64,000 nucleotides of DNA, taken from contig NZ_KV917371.1 of assembly GCF_002019635.1 (NCBI RefSeq), positions 1,054,001-1,118,000 on the forward strand, in the 5' to 3' direction. Below the pieces are notes generated by a model. The model searched no databases and was not told the DNA's origin. It saw only the letters and a program-made list of their open reading frames with translations. The position numbers were made by a program, and so were the translations under genes. Shown piece by piece: positions 34,548 to 41,765 of this stretch. This DNA is from Metabacillus halosaccharovorans. GTDB taxonomy: Bacteria; Bacillota; Bacilli; Bacillales; Bacillaceae. Every line of letters begins with the position of its first letter. The first letter of the stretch is position 1.

Positions 34548-34679
34548 ATGCCGAATCATGCTTGGATTACACCGGAAGAAGCAGCAAGAATAAAAAAGAG
34601 AAACAAGGTAATCTTGTATGCATCTCTTCCCGTTGCAACTATCATTTTTACAGCTTTGTTGACAATGCTATTAAATTAA
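34548..34679 (+). CDS. 43-residue single-span membrane protein
   Basis: MPNHAWITPEEAARIKKRNK, then a membrane segment (VILYASLPVATIIFTALLTM) and a short end. AAGGGG is 8 nt before the ATG and a strong terminator follows 8 nt after the stop, so this is a self-contained gene. It is divergent from the exopolysaccharide operon. Unknown function. Confidence 0.7.
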   Translation: MPNHAWITPEEAARIKKRNKVILYASLPVATIIFTALLTMLLN

Positions 34680-34686
34680 TAGATGA

Positions 34687-34723
34687 AAATCCCACCACAG
34701 TTTTTGTTGGTGGGATTTTTTGT
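34687..34723 (+). terminator. Intrinsic terminator
   Basis: AAATCCCACCA (34687-34697) with TGGTGGGATTT (34708-34718) and a T-run. Confidence 0.85.
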
Positions 34724-34796
34724 AGAATTCTGTCAAATTATATTTGTTTAGTTTCTAAATTCATTATTGGTATAATATGACTATACTTTACTAGAC

Positions 34797-34888
34797 AAAG
34801 GCAAACCTTTCGAAAGAAAGGGACGCAAAGCTTCAGATCTAAGGTTTTAGATATAACCATGATGGCTGAGCTACCTAATGATTAGGGA
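34797..34888 (+). ncRNA. Cyclic di-GMP-I (GEMM-I) riboswitch
   Basis: AAAGGCAAA, hairpin CCTTTCGAAAGAAAGG, the core GGACGCAAAGCTTCAG, TCTAAGG, and CATGATGGCTGAGCTACC are the GEMM-I elements in order. TATAAT at 34771-34776 gives a transcription start close to the aptamer. Past the aptamer, CCTAATGATTAGG (34875-34887) can fold over the AGGGAG ribosome binding site of the CxxC gene at 34899, suggesting translational control. No terminator lies between aptamer and gene. Confidence 0.88.
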
Positions 34889-34898
34889 GACGATCTAC

Positions 34899-35006
34899 GT
34901 GAAGAAATTGAAATTCCTTTTATGTTTGTTAAGTAGACGCCACAAATACAGTTATTATTCTGATCGGTGTGTTCGTTGCGGTAAGAAAAAGAGAAGAGTT
35001 GCGTAG
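34899..35006 (+). CDS. 35-residue CxxC mini-protein under c-di-GMP control
   Basis: GTG start 9 nt after AGGGAG. The protein begins MKKLKFLLCLLSRRHKYSYY and ends CVRCGKKKRRVA. It is a paralogue of the 31-residue protein at 14457-14552. Besides the tail Cys pair there is one more Cys in the hydrophobic N-terminal third; the overall charge is strongly positive. Metal binding or nucleic-acid binding are possible. A riboswitch dedicated to so small a gene argues that the product matters. No named family recognised. Confidence 0.75.
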   Translation: MKKLKFLLCLLSRRHKYSYYSDRCVRCGKKKRRVA

Positions 35007-35017
35007 ATTTTCACATA

Positions 35018-35078
35018 GAAACCCTACCATTGGACTTAAGAGACCAATATTCTCAGAAGTCTAGTTGTAGGGTTTTTC
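35018..35078 (+). terminator. Intrinsic terminator of the CxxC mini-protein gene
   Basis: GAAACCCTAC (35018-35027) pairs with GTAGGGTTTT (35067-35076), enclosing a small inner ATTGG/CCAAT hairpin, and runs into TTTTTC. Confidence 0.75.
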
Positions 35079-35093
35079 GTTTGTTTTATCTTG

Positions 35094-35300
35094 CTACTTT
35101 AGCTTCATAAGTAGAGTAACCCCGTTTATATTTCGCACCCACACTTTTTTGTCTACTCTTTTTGGTTCTAGCATTTCATCAATATGTATAAGATCAGAGC
35201 CGAGTAATGCTGTTAATTGGGTCAGATCAATTAGTTGATGTACTTTTTTCTCATCATGTTGAAAGATGACATTAATTCTACCTGGTGAATTTGAGACCAT
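35094..35300 (-). CDS. Hypothetical 68-residue protein
   Basis: GAAGGAGG lies 6 nt before the ATG, so translation is likely. Charged, no membrane segment: MVSNSPGRINVIFQHDEKKV, then LIDLTQLTALLGSDL and KVWVRNINGVTLLMKLK. No family recognised. It stands alone, convergent with the CxxC mini-protein gene. Confidence 0.7.
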   Translation of the reverse strand: MVSNSPGRINVIFQHDEKKVHQLIDLTQLTALLGSDLIHIDEMLEPKRVDKKVWVRNINGVTLLMKLK

Positions 35301-35447
35301 ATTTATCCTCCTTCTATTTTCTTTTTATGTTTCACAGAAGGAGGTGATTTTAATCGATTTTTTTATATAAAAGGTTTCTAATGACAGTCTTTTCGGTTAT
35401 ACCCCTTCTACATATCTGCTGGTTTTTGTGCTTTTACATAAACGTAA

Positions 35448-36344
35448 TTACCCTTGCGGTAGCAGCCCTGCCCCAACGAGACCTGCTTTTTGATCTAATT
35501 CTGCTGGTTTGATGACTAATGACCCCTTTAAGCTCGGGTACACATACTCTCTTGTTTTTTCAATCAATGGCTTTAAAATCAGATCCTTCGATTTCATGAC
35601 TCCTCCACCGATGACAATTACTTCCGGATTCACCGTATGAACAATGTTTGCAAGACCGATGGCAAGATAGTTGATTGCTTCGTCAACAATTTCCTGTGCT
35701 TGTTGATTGCCTTGCTCTGCCAACTGAAATACTCCTTGGGCACCGTTTGTTATGTTTAGTCTTTCTTTTCCGATTCGACCGATGGCGGTTCCGGATGCGA
35801 GTCCTTCCAATGCCCCTTTGTTTAAGCCTGAGCCTTGGTAGGCATCAGGACTTGGATTCACGATCATGTTTCCGATTTCCCCACAATTCCCTTGTGCACC
35901 TGAGACAAGCTGGCCTCCTAAAACATAGCCTCCGCCAATTCCTGTGCTGACAGTGACAAAGAAGACACTGCTTGCGCCTTTGCCTGCTCCAAGTGTGGCT
36001 TCAGCAAGAGCAGCTGCGTTTGCATCGTTTTCCAGCTTGACTGGCAGACCTATTTTTTCCTCCAGCATGTCTACAATTGGGACGTTTACCCAGCCAGGGA
36101 GGTTTGGCGGCTCAATGATGATACCTGTGCTAGGAGATAAGGGACCGGGTGAGCCAATTCCAACTGCTTTGATATCACATTTGGACTTAAGTTCGTTGAT
36201 AGCTTCTGCCATGTTGTTGATGGTGTATTCCGGACCTTTTTCCGCTTCTGTTGGACGGCTTTGTTGATTGATGATTTCTCCTTTTTCGTTGAACAAGCCG
36301 ATTCGCAGGTTTGTCCCGCCTAAGTCAATGCCGATTGTGTACAT
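35448..36344 (-). CDS. ROK-family sugar kinase lacking the zinc motif
   Basis: 298 residues. ATP-binding IGIDLGGTNLRIGLF, catalytic Asp in VKLENDANAAALAEA, and VTVSTGIGGGYVLGG. ROK glucokinases normally follow with GEIGHM and a CxCGxxGCxE zinc site; here it reads CGEIGNMIVNPSPDAYQGSG, so the zinc His is Asn and the Cys cluster is gone. Phosphorylation of a hexose is likely but the substrate and fold stability without zinc are open. AGGAGAG precedes the ATG. Confidence 0.85.
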   Translation of the reverse strand: MYTIGIDLGGTNLRIGLFNEKGEIINQQSRPTEAEKGPEYTINNMAEAINELKSKCDIKAVGIGSPGPLSPSTGIIIEPPNLPGWVNVPIVDMLEEKIGLPVKLENDANAAALAEATLGAGKGASSVFFVTVSTGIGGGYVLGGQLVSGAQGNCGEIGNMIVNPSPDAYQGSGLNKGALEGLASGTAIGRIGKERLNITNGAQGVFQLAEQGNQQAQEIVDEAINYLAIGLANIVHTVNPEVIVIGGGVMKSKDLILKPLIEKTREYVYPSLKGSLVIKPAELDQKAGLVGAGLLPQG

Positions 36345-36413
36345 GTTTTCACTCTCCTAAACTTTTACCATAGTTATAGTTTACCAAGTTGGAGCGAAAA
36401 TGTAAGCGTATTT

Positions 36414-37597
36414 TTACTTTTGATTTTTAGGTTCTTCGTTAAATGAGAAGAGATCCTCGAAGTCAAGTTCATCATCATCTTCGTCTATTTCATAATTGTC
36501 GAATAAAATATTCTCGTCGTCCTCATCTTCCATTTGTTCCATAAAGTCATATAGTTTATCCAGCTCATCTTCTAATCCCTTTTCAAGATGCTTATAAGCT
36601 TTTGCTAGTGAGCCCTTACTTACTTCATACATTTCTGCAACATCTGCTTGTGTAAGGAAATTGAGAATTGGCAGCTTATGATCGATATAATAATGAAGTG
36701 CTGCCGCATAGTTTTTAAATTTTCGAATTGTTGGTCGTTCTTTTTTACAGAAGATATACCATAGAGTGACACCCAACTCTTGAATTTGCTCTGGAAGATC
36801 GAAATGTTCGATCTGTTGCTTATAAACCTGTGCAACTGCTTGATAGATGGGATTCTCCCAATCTAATTGATCTACATCAAGCCTCTCATCAAATCCTTCT
36901 GTCAACATGCTTACCATGATGCTAGCAAAGTTCACTCTCATAAATATGGAGGAATCTTTTACATCACTTGCATCATACATCGCTTGAAATTCATTTTTTA
37001 GTATTACTGCTTCATTCACTGGAAAGTCGAGATACGTTGTGTAATAGGAATAATAGGATCCATATGGAAGTAAAAATCCTACTAACCCGACACCTTCTTG
37101 TATCTCTGGGTCTTCTTCCTGAAGCTTGACGATTTTCTTTTCTTCTGTGAAGATGTCCTCTACTTCGATATGCAGATCTTCCATGACCTTAGTGACGACA
37201 GTATAGGATGCAGTAGCACCTATCCATTTTTCTAACTGCTCAAGGGTTGAGGCACGAATTTTATTTTCTTTCTTTTTCTTATTGATAAACTGCTCTACAA
37301 TCGTTTGATCGGTATCGTCTAAAATGCTAAAGAGGGACCAGGTAGTAAAGAGGAATAAAACCAATTCTTCCTCCTCTTCATCAAGGTCAATTTCCTGAAT
37401 AAATTCTTCATAACTATCTGCTAATAGTTCTTCATACTGAGTCAATGCATATGTGAGTAACTCACCTTGAAGCTCTGTTAATTCTCTGTCACAAATTCAC
37501 GAATGGAGTGGAGGGAGACAACTGTATCGTTCATACAACATTTTTTGTGTTTTTTTCCACTGCCGCACGGACATGGATCGTTTCTGGAAATATCCAT
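36414..37597 (-). pseudogene. SEC-C domain protein, split by a frameshift
   Basis: The main frame (36414-37445 and open upstream to about 37485) encodes a mostly helical acidic protein with a putative helix-turn-helix (TQADVAEMYEVSKGSLAKAY) and an Asp/Glu-rich tail. Immediately upstream, ATG at 37597 opens another frame with a complete SEC-C zinc motif, [16 protein letters not shown], which stops at 37478. One added base near 37486 would join SIREFV to [11 protein letters not shown]. So this is either one broken SEC-C gene or a sequencing error. Confidence 0.7.
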
Positions 37598-37630
37598 GCT
37601 TTCACCACTTTCTTGTCATTATCCTAATGC

Positions 37631-38908
37631 TCATTTATCTAATTGCAAGGGACGATCTCTATTCACAGAGGGGAGTGTGACGGTAATCGTCGTCCCTTCA
37701 TTTTGATCACTTTTTATATCAAGAGTACCATTCATCATTTGGATGGTTCGAATAGCGACCATTGAACCGAGTCCAGTTCCTTTTTCTTTACTACTGTAAT
37801 ATGGTTCACCAAAACGGTTGATTTGCTCCTTGGTCATTCCTACACCGTTATCACTTATTTTAATCAGCATTTTTCCCTTGTCAGCCTGCATAAGAATGTT
37901 AAGCTCTCCACCGTTAGGCATTGCCTCTACTCCATTTTTCATCAAGTTTAAAAAGCATTGCTTAAAGTACTGAGAATTTCCACGAATTGTCGCTGGTTCA
38001 ATTGATTCTGATATCTCAACTGAGCTCATGCTCGCTAATGGCTTGATCATCTCAATGATACTTCTTATTTCACGATCGACAAAGATGTCCTCAACTTTTT
38101 CTATTGCCGGCTTTGCAAAGGCTAAATAATCACTAATAATCGTCTCGGCACGATCAAGCTCACTGGTGACATGATGGAAATATTCATTCCTTACTCCCTG
38201 AGATAGGTTGGGGTCTTTTAACAAGTGGATAAATCCTTTTACAACGGTTAATGGATTTCTCACTTCATGTGATATACTCGCTGCAAGCTGACTAACAACC
38301 TCCATCTTTTCCAGCTTGATAATTTTTGTTTTTAAATGAATAGCATCACTTAATACTTCGATAATATAGACAGCAAAAAACATAATAAAGGGAGGAATCA
38401 AAATAAAATAAAAAACATATGCCTCCGTGACTCTAAAAAAGTCTGACATCAATAGGGCGACCGCTGTTGACATACCCCCAAGTAAAATAGAAAAAAGCGC
38501 AGCACTTCCTAATTTATACTTTCTATTAAACTTATTGAATTTTTTTGAAAAGAGGGCTGCTGCAATAAAAAGGAAAAGATAAATAACTAGCGTGATTAGA
38601 TTAAAGCCATATATAGCAAATCTAGCCATTAATAAAATGAACAGAAGAGCTGCACCAACAGGCCATCCCCCATAAAGAATCCCAAGAAAAAAAGGGATTT
38701 GCCTTAAATCATGAATACAATAATCATCAATATAAATCGGAAACTTCATACACAAAATAATTGGCACACTAGCACATGCGGTAAGAAGCGTTTTTTTATA
38801 TAATCTGAGCACATTCATATTTTCGTATAAAACAAAAAAGATAAGTAGACTAACTAGTATATAAAATAAATTATCTAGTACATGTTGATTGATATAAATA
38901 AAGTTCAT
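37631..38908 (-). CDS. Sensor histidine kinase, KinB-like
   Basis: 425 residues. Six membrane spans in a 5TM-LYT-type sensor (residues 10-190), then HisKA with the phospho-acceptor in AASISHEVRNPLTVVKGF and an HATPase domain (NLMKNGVEAMPNGG, ISDNGVGM, GTGLGSMVA). KinB-type kinases feed the Spo0 phosphorelay. There is no response regulator gene next to it, consistent with an orphan sporulation kinase. Confidence 0.88.
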   Translation of the reverse strand: MNFIYINQHVLDNLFYILVSLLIFFVLYENMNVLRLYKKTLLTACASVPIILCMKFPIYIDDYCIHDLRQIPFFLGILYGGWPVGAALLFILLMARFAIYGFNLITLVIYLFLFIAAALFSKKFNKFNRKYKLGSAALFSILLGGMSTAVALLMSDFFRVTEAYVFYFILIPPFIMFFAVYIIEVLSDAIHLKTKIIKLEKMEVVSQLAASISHEVRNPLTVVKGFIHLLKDPNLSQGVRNEYFHHVTSELDRAETIISDYLAFAKPAIEKVEDIFVDREIRSIIEMIKPLASMSSVEISESIEPATIRGNSQYFKQCFLNLMKNGVEAMPNGGELNILMQADKGKMLIKISDNGVGMTKEQINRFGEPYYSSKEKGTGLGSMVAIRTIQMMNGTLDIKSDQNEGTTITVTLPSVNRDRPLQLDK

Positions 38909-39285
38909 TGTTTTGCTCCTATACAGGGACCGGCTCCACTTTTACCGTGTTCTCCCTATTACTTTGAAACTCCATCAGAATAAGTCCCCATTTGCTCCAT
39001 AAGTTCAATCCCGGATTAACTAAAATGATAGCACATTGCTTTTCATCCGCATTTTATACCGCTATCTCTTATACTATTGCAGTTTAACTGATAATAGGGG
39101 GGAAGAAAAGAGTTGAAAGGAAGACTGCCCCCCTAAGAAATGATATGATAGATTTTATGTGAAAAAAGCCTCTTGAACGGAATCGACAGAAGGACCTATA
39201 ATTCCCTTCCATATAGTTACAGACTTTTTTCGTCCTTTTGTCTAATCTAGTTATATAGAGTAAGAGAATGATGGAGGTCTTATTG
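38909..39285. other. Intergenic region
   Basis: No gene seen. It contains an inverted repeat TAGGGGGG (39095-39102) and CCCCCCTA (39128-39135) with a 25-base loop, and the ribosome binding site GGAGG for the gene at 39286. Confidence 0.4.
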
Positions 39286-39693
39286 ATGAAGTTTGAAAGA
39301 ATTATTCTAGTCCTACTAGTTATCCTAATACTAGTAGGATTTACATATGGAGGACATTCCTCAAGGTATGAGATTGCTGCTTCGATCAAAAATTATGGCG
39401 ACGGGTGGAAAGTTGTTGAGGATGATCGACATGCTCCTCTGAATATTGAGAAAGTCGTCACTGAACAAACGAGAGTTCTGATTTATTATAAAAGCTGTAC
39501 TGAGAAGATTCACTCCTTTATTGTTACTCCAGATGAAACGATGATTGCTAGTGGATATCGAGTAGGAGTGTCTGCTGCAAATGGAGTTGCTTCTATTTAT
39601 ATATATGATAAAGAAGGAAATCCAATAAACCCGCATGATTATGTTTCTGAAAAGGGAAATATTTGGGTTTATGGTGTGTTTAGTTTGAATTGA
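39286..39693 (+). CDS. Exported hypothetical protein
   Basis: About 135 residues. ATG at 39286 has GGAGG 8 nt upstream and gives a basic N-terminus and a signal/anchor (IILVLLVILILVGFTYGG). The outer part is beta-rich (YGDGWKVVEDDRHAPL, TRVLIYYKSCTEKIHSFIV, VASIYIYDKEG) with one Cys. No family recognised. Confidence 0.7.
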   Translation: MKFERIILVLLVILILVGFTYGGHSSRYEIAASIKNYGDGWKVVEDDRHAPLNIEKVVTEQTRVLIYYKSCTEKIHSFIVTPDETMIASGYRVGVSAANGVASIYIYDKEGNPINPHDYVSEKGNIWVYGVFSLN

Positions 39694-39723
39694 GGATTTT
39701 AAATAACAGTGTTCTTCTTCACC

Positions 39724-39757
39724 AAAAGGCAGTCCCCTTCTCGGAGACTGCCTTTCC
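39724..39757 (-). terminator. Intrinsic terminator
   Basis: AAAGGCAGTC (39725-39734) with GACTGCCTTT (39746-39755); the minus strand continues TTTTGG. Just past the stop of the permease remnant, and convergent with the gene at 39286. Confidence 0.65.
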
Positions 39758-39759
39758 CC

Positions 39760-39967
39760 TTATCCTTTCACAGATCCGGCCAATAACCCTTTTACAAAAT
39801 ACTTCCCTAATAGAATATAAACTAATAATGTAGGCAATGCCGCTAATAGTGCCCAACCATCTGCAAATTCCAATGGACAATCTGACTTCCAGAGATATTT
39901 CGCAACGTCACCATACTCAGCTGTTGATCGGACATGACAGCCTGCACCCCCATAAGTAAGCGTTTTC
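39760..39967 (-). pseudogene. C-terminal remnant of a sugar ABC transporter permease
   Basis: The last 35 codons read [20 protein letters not shown], then [14 protein letters not shown], the typical end of MalG/LplC-type carbohydrate permeases, followed by its own terminator. The open frame extends about 30 codons upstream without a start codon and with no transporter-like sequence, so the rest of the gene and its operon have been deleted. Confidence 0.7.
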
Positions 39968-40194
39968 TAAAATTGTAGTCTAAAAAGGACTAATTTACTA
40001 TAATGATCTATACTATTTTATAAAGACGTACCTACGGTAAGATATGTCCCGACTTTTTGACAAAATTCTACTCGAATGAAGCGAAAAACCCTTTATTATG
40101 TTGAAAAGGACTAGAAATCATTGAATATTATCAGTTAAAACCTTATAATAATTTGTGAAAATAGTACTATACAATCGTTTCACTAATAATACTG

Positions 40195-40259
40195 GTGTGT
40201 TGAACAATTTGCTGTATGTGGGCGCCTGGCAAATTGGGAGCAAGTGGCGCAACCGTCCA
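40195..40259 (+). ncRNA. Probable cyclic di-GMP-II riboswitch
   Basis: CAATTTGC (40205-40212) pairs with GCAAATTG (40229-40236). GCGCC in the loop (40222-40226) can pair with GGCGC (40246-40250), giving an H-type pseudoknot. The 3' part AAATTGGGAGCAAG and GGCGCAACCG carries the AUUGGG and GCAACCG blocks I know from c-di-GMP-II aptamers such as the Clostridium acetobutylicum one. The aptamer's last bases are shared with a terminator stem, and the downstream operon has a PilZ-GT2 synthase. No other class I considered fits. Confidence 0.7.
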
Positions 40260-40280
40260 ATCTATTTGGACGGATTTTTT
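40253..40280 (+). terminator. Riboswitch expression-platform terminator
   Basis: CCGTCCAA (40253-40260) and TTGGACGG (40266-40273) with loop TCTAT, then ATTTTTT. It overlaps the 3' edge of the predicted aptamer, so ligand binding and termination would compete. The first gene starts 49 nt later. Confidence 0.85.
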
Positions 40281-40328
40281 AGTATGGAAAACAGATTTGT
40301 TAAAAATAAATAAGGAAGTAGAATGTGA

Positions 40329-41747
40329 ATGAAAAAATTCCATATAGTATTCTTTTGCTTATTAGTCATGACTTTGACAGGATGTGCATTTAAAAAGAGT
40401 GAACCGGAAATTACTGCTGTTTCTCCAAAAATGGAAATACCCCAAAAAGAAAAAGAAGCAAAACCAGCTATCACACAGATAGCTACAACAGAAAAAAAAA
40501 TGGCATTAACATTTAATGGACTTTCAGACAAAGAAACGATGCTTAACTTATTGGAAGAATTAGATCGGCTAGGTATTAAATCTACCTTTTTTCTACAAGG
40601 GATGAGGGTAGCTGAAGACCCGGAATTAGCAAAGGAAATTTTGGCAAGAGGCCATACCATTCAGAATAATACATTGAACCATGTGTTACCTAACAAGTTA
40701 AATTATGAAGAAGCATATGTTGAAGTAGCATTAGCCAACAAAATTTTTCAAGAACATCTAAACATTCAACCATCATACATCCGCAGCCGTTCTGGTGATT
40801 CTTCTCAGTCTCTGGAAGAAGCTGCAGCACAGCTGGATATGCAGGTAATTTCCAACACGATTAATCCCCAAGATAGCAAAATGCAAAGTGCAGAAGATAT
40901 TGCAGCATATATTAAACAATTTTCAAACCGTGGAGCTATTATTCAGCTTAACACATACATTAACCCAGAAGTAATACGGGCTATTAAACTCATTTACAAT
41001 GATGCAGTTGCTTCAGGGTATACTCTTACAACATTTGAAGAAGTTGAAAAAGGTAATTATCTAACTGAAGAAAAACCAAGTACAAATCATCTTGCTGTAA
41101 ATCCTGATTATGAAGAAAGTAAACCTACTATTATTCACAAATTTTCTACAAAAGACAAAGAAATCGCTCTAACGTTTGATGATTGGGCTAGTGATGAAGG
41201 GATTTCTAAAGTTTTGGACATATTAGATACCTATCATATTAAATCAACGTTCTTTTTGATAGGAACGGGAGTCGAGAAAAATCCTCAATTGGCTAAGCTT
41301 ATTGTCGAGCGTGGACACGAAGTGGCTAGTCACTCGTATAGCCATAAGGTAGTTACAGAAATGGACCCGTTAGATCTTCAAGAAGATATTGTTAAAAATG
41401 ATCAAGTCCTATCATATGCCTTACAAGAGAAGCCTGTAAATTATTTTAGACCCACTCAAGGTATTCTTGATACTAAATCAGCGAAGGCTATTACAGCGAC
41501 AGGGATTGACTATATTATCCAATATGATGTTACATCGCTGGACTGGGACATGTCCCGTTCTGATCAAGAGATTTTTAATCGTGTAGTTGATCGAGTCGAG
41601 CCAGGGAGTATTATTACCATGCACATATTAGATAAATCACACACAGTGACGGTATTGCCAAGCATTATCGAAAATCTGCAACAAAAGGGCTACACTTTTA
41701 GAACAATATCAGAAATGATCACTAAAAATATTGAAGGAGGCAGCTAG
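40329..41747 (+). CDS. Lipoprotein with tandem NodB deacetylase domains
   Basis: 472 residues. Lipobox LTGC puts the lipid-modified Cys at residue 19. The second NodB domain (about 275-460) is complete: TFDD, HSYSH metal site, FRPT, and a C-terminal ITMH. The first (about 55-245) keeps the fold but has TFNG for TFDD and NTLNH for HSxSH, so it should be inactive. PgdA/IcaB-type enzymes remove acetyl groups from N-acetylglucosamine polymers at the cell surface. First gene of the c-di-GMP-linked operon. Confidence 0.88.
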   Translation: MKKFHIVFFCLLVMTLTGCAFKKSEPEITAVSPKMEIPQKEKEAKPAITQIATTEKKMALTFNGLSDKETMLNLLEELDRLGIKSTFFLQGMRVAEDPELAKEILARGHTIQNNTLNHVLPNKLNYEEAYVEVALANKIFQEHLNIQPSYIRSRSGDSSQSLEEAAAQLDMQVISNTINPQDSKMQSAEDIAAYIKQFSNRGAIIQLNTYINPEVIRAIKLIYNDAVASGYTLTTFEEVEKGNYLTEEKPSTNHLAVNPDYEESKPTIIHKFSTKDKEIALTFDDWASDEGISKVLDILDTYHIKSTFFLIGTGVEKNPQLAKLIVERGHEVASHSYSHKVVTEMDPLDLQEDIVKNDQVLSYALQEKPVNYFRPTQGILDTKSAKAITATGIDYIIQYDVTSLDWDMSRSDQEIFNRVVDRVEPGSIITMHILDKSHTVTVLPSIIENLQQKGYTFRTISEMITKNIEGGS

Positions 41748-41765
41748 TATCTTAGCTAAGTTCCT

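Noticed and set aside
40140-40290. T-box, preQ1, ZTP, fluoride or THF riboswitch in the leader of the deacetylase operon
   Set aside because: None of their conserved cores (for example the T-box GGTGGNACCGCG) is present; the AUUGGG/GCAACCG pattern with a pseudoknot fits c-di-GMP-II better.
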